From NCBI GenBank assembly GCA_027016475.1, contig JALUTL010000021.1, forward strand, positions 1-6,751: 6,751 bases of DNA. Reading direction: 5' to 3'. Origin of the DNA: Candidatus Heimdallarchaeota archaeon. GTDB lineage: Archaea; Asgardarchaeota; Heimdallarchaeia; Heimdallarchaeales; Kariarchaeaceae. Positions within the stretch are counted from its first letter, which is position 1. Each line of letters opens with the position of its first letter. Positions 6,598 through 6,751 of this stretch are shown here, in pieces. The translations under genes and the position numbers were made by a program. The notes under the pieces are model-generated. The model was not told where the DNA came from. It did not search any database and saw only the letters and a program-made list of their open reading frames with translations.

Positions 6598-6610
6598 TAT
6601 ATTTTTATTA
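6598..6610 (+). promoter_or_regulatory. Candidate TATA region for the plus-strand gene at the right edge
   Basis: The plus strand reads TATATTTTTATTA here, about 60 bp before the ATG at 6665. A transcript start near 6632 would give a leader of about 33 nt. GGGGT (6654-6658), ending 6 nt before the ATG, could act as a ribosome binding site. The 163 bp gap would then hold two divergent promoters, this one and that of the GPN gene. Confidence 0.35.
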
Positions 6611-6664
6611 AGGGGAAACTAATATTCATTAGAAGCAGTCTGTTGCCGAAACGGGGTTTAAGAA

Positions 6665-6751
6665 ATGTTCGACTACTCATTTGATGACAAAGCTAAGGAT
6701 CTGGATGAAATTCTTCGTGAAATCGACGTAAACGTTAAGGAAATTGAGGCC
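6665..6751 (+). CDS. Unidentified charged protein, 5' end only
   Basis: An ATG opens 29 codons that run off the right edge without a stop. The peptide begins MFDYSFDDKAKDLDEILREI and continues with a similar charged pattern. It has no signal peptide or hydrophobic segment. From about residue 9 the spacing of Leu, Ile and Val (L13, I16, L17, I20, V22, V24, I27) among Asp, Glu, Lys and Arg suggests an amphipathic helix or coiled coil. I do not recognise the family, and 29 residues are too few to name one. It is a probable gene because it starts just past a divergent promoter region, lies on the strand not used by the GPN gene and has protein-like composition. It is likely cytoplasmic. Confidence 0.5.
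   Translation, partial: MFDYSFDDKAKDLDEILREIDVNVKEIEA

Noticed and set aside
1..6664. The five minus-strand genes read as one operon
   Set aside because: Gaps of 61-141 bp, with promoter-like boxes in each and no overlapping starts and stops, argue for mainly separate transcripts. The functions also do not form one pathway.
6498..6680. A 60-residue minus-strand open frame whose TGA overlaps the GPN ATG as ATGA, resembling translational coupling
   Set aside because: It covers the GPN TATA box and the start of the plus-strand gene, has no recognisable motif, and the promoter geometry makes the GPN transcript begin at its own ATG.

Overview
The window most likely comes from an archaeon with an A+T-rich genome. 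The evidence is a GPN-loop GTPase of the archaeal/eukaryotic type, a cis-prenyltransferase of the kind that makes polyprenyl lipid carriers, A/T-rich boxes at TATA-box distance upstream of genes, and two genes whose start codon sits where the transcript itself should begin (leaderless geometry). Secreted or membrane proteins rich in N-X-S/T sequons fit an archaeal surface. The phylum cannot be fixed from this sequence; an Asgard or other mesophilic lineage is possible but only a guess.

Five genes lie head to tail on the minus strand, and a sixth begins on the plus strand at the right edge. From left to right: a secreted alkaline phosphatase cut by the left edge (1-1533); a large single-pass membrane protein with a sequon-rich extracellular part and a cytoplasmic Zc3h12a/Regnase-like NYN nuclease domain (1595-3298); a divergent glycerate 2-kinase (3405-4721); a cis-prenyltransferase of the undecaprenyl/dehydrodolichyl diphosphate synthase family (4863-5639); a GPN-loop GTPase (5740-6501, start revised from the longest open frame); and the first 29 codons of an unidentified, highly charged protein (6665-6751, plus strand).

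The gaps between genes are 61, 106, 141, 100 and 163 bp, and most hold a candidate promoter. The genes therefore look like separately transcribed neighbours rather than one operon. No stretch above 300 bp lacks a gene. I saw no tRNA, rRNA, CRISPR array, insertion sequence or clear repeat.

The genes do not form an obvious pathway. The alkaline phosphatase and the receptor-like nuclease are both surface proteins and are adjacent. The cis-prenyltransferase would supply the lipid carrier for glycosylating such proteins, but that link is general biology, not proof of a shared system. The most notable item is the receptor-like nuclease: three probable extracellular beta-sandwich domains, one membrane helix and an intracellular RNase-type domain with its acidic residues kept. 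This layout suggests that an outside signal could control RNA cleavage inside the cell.
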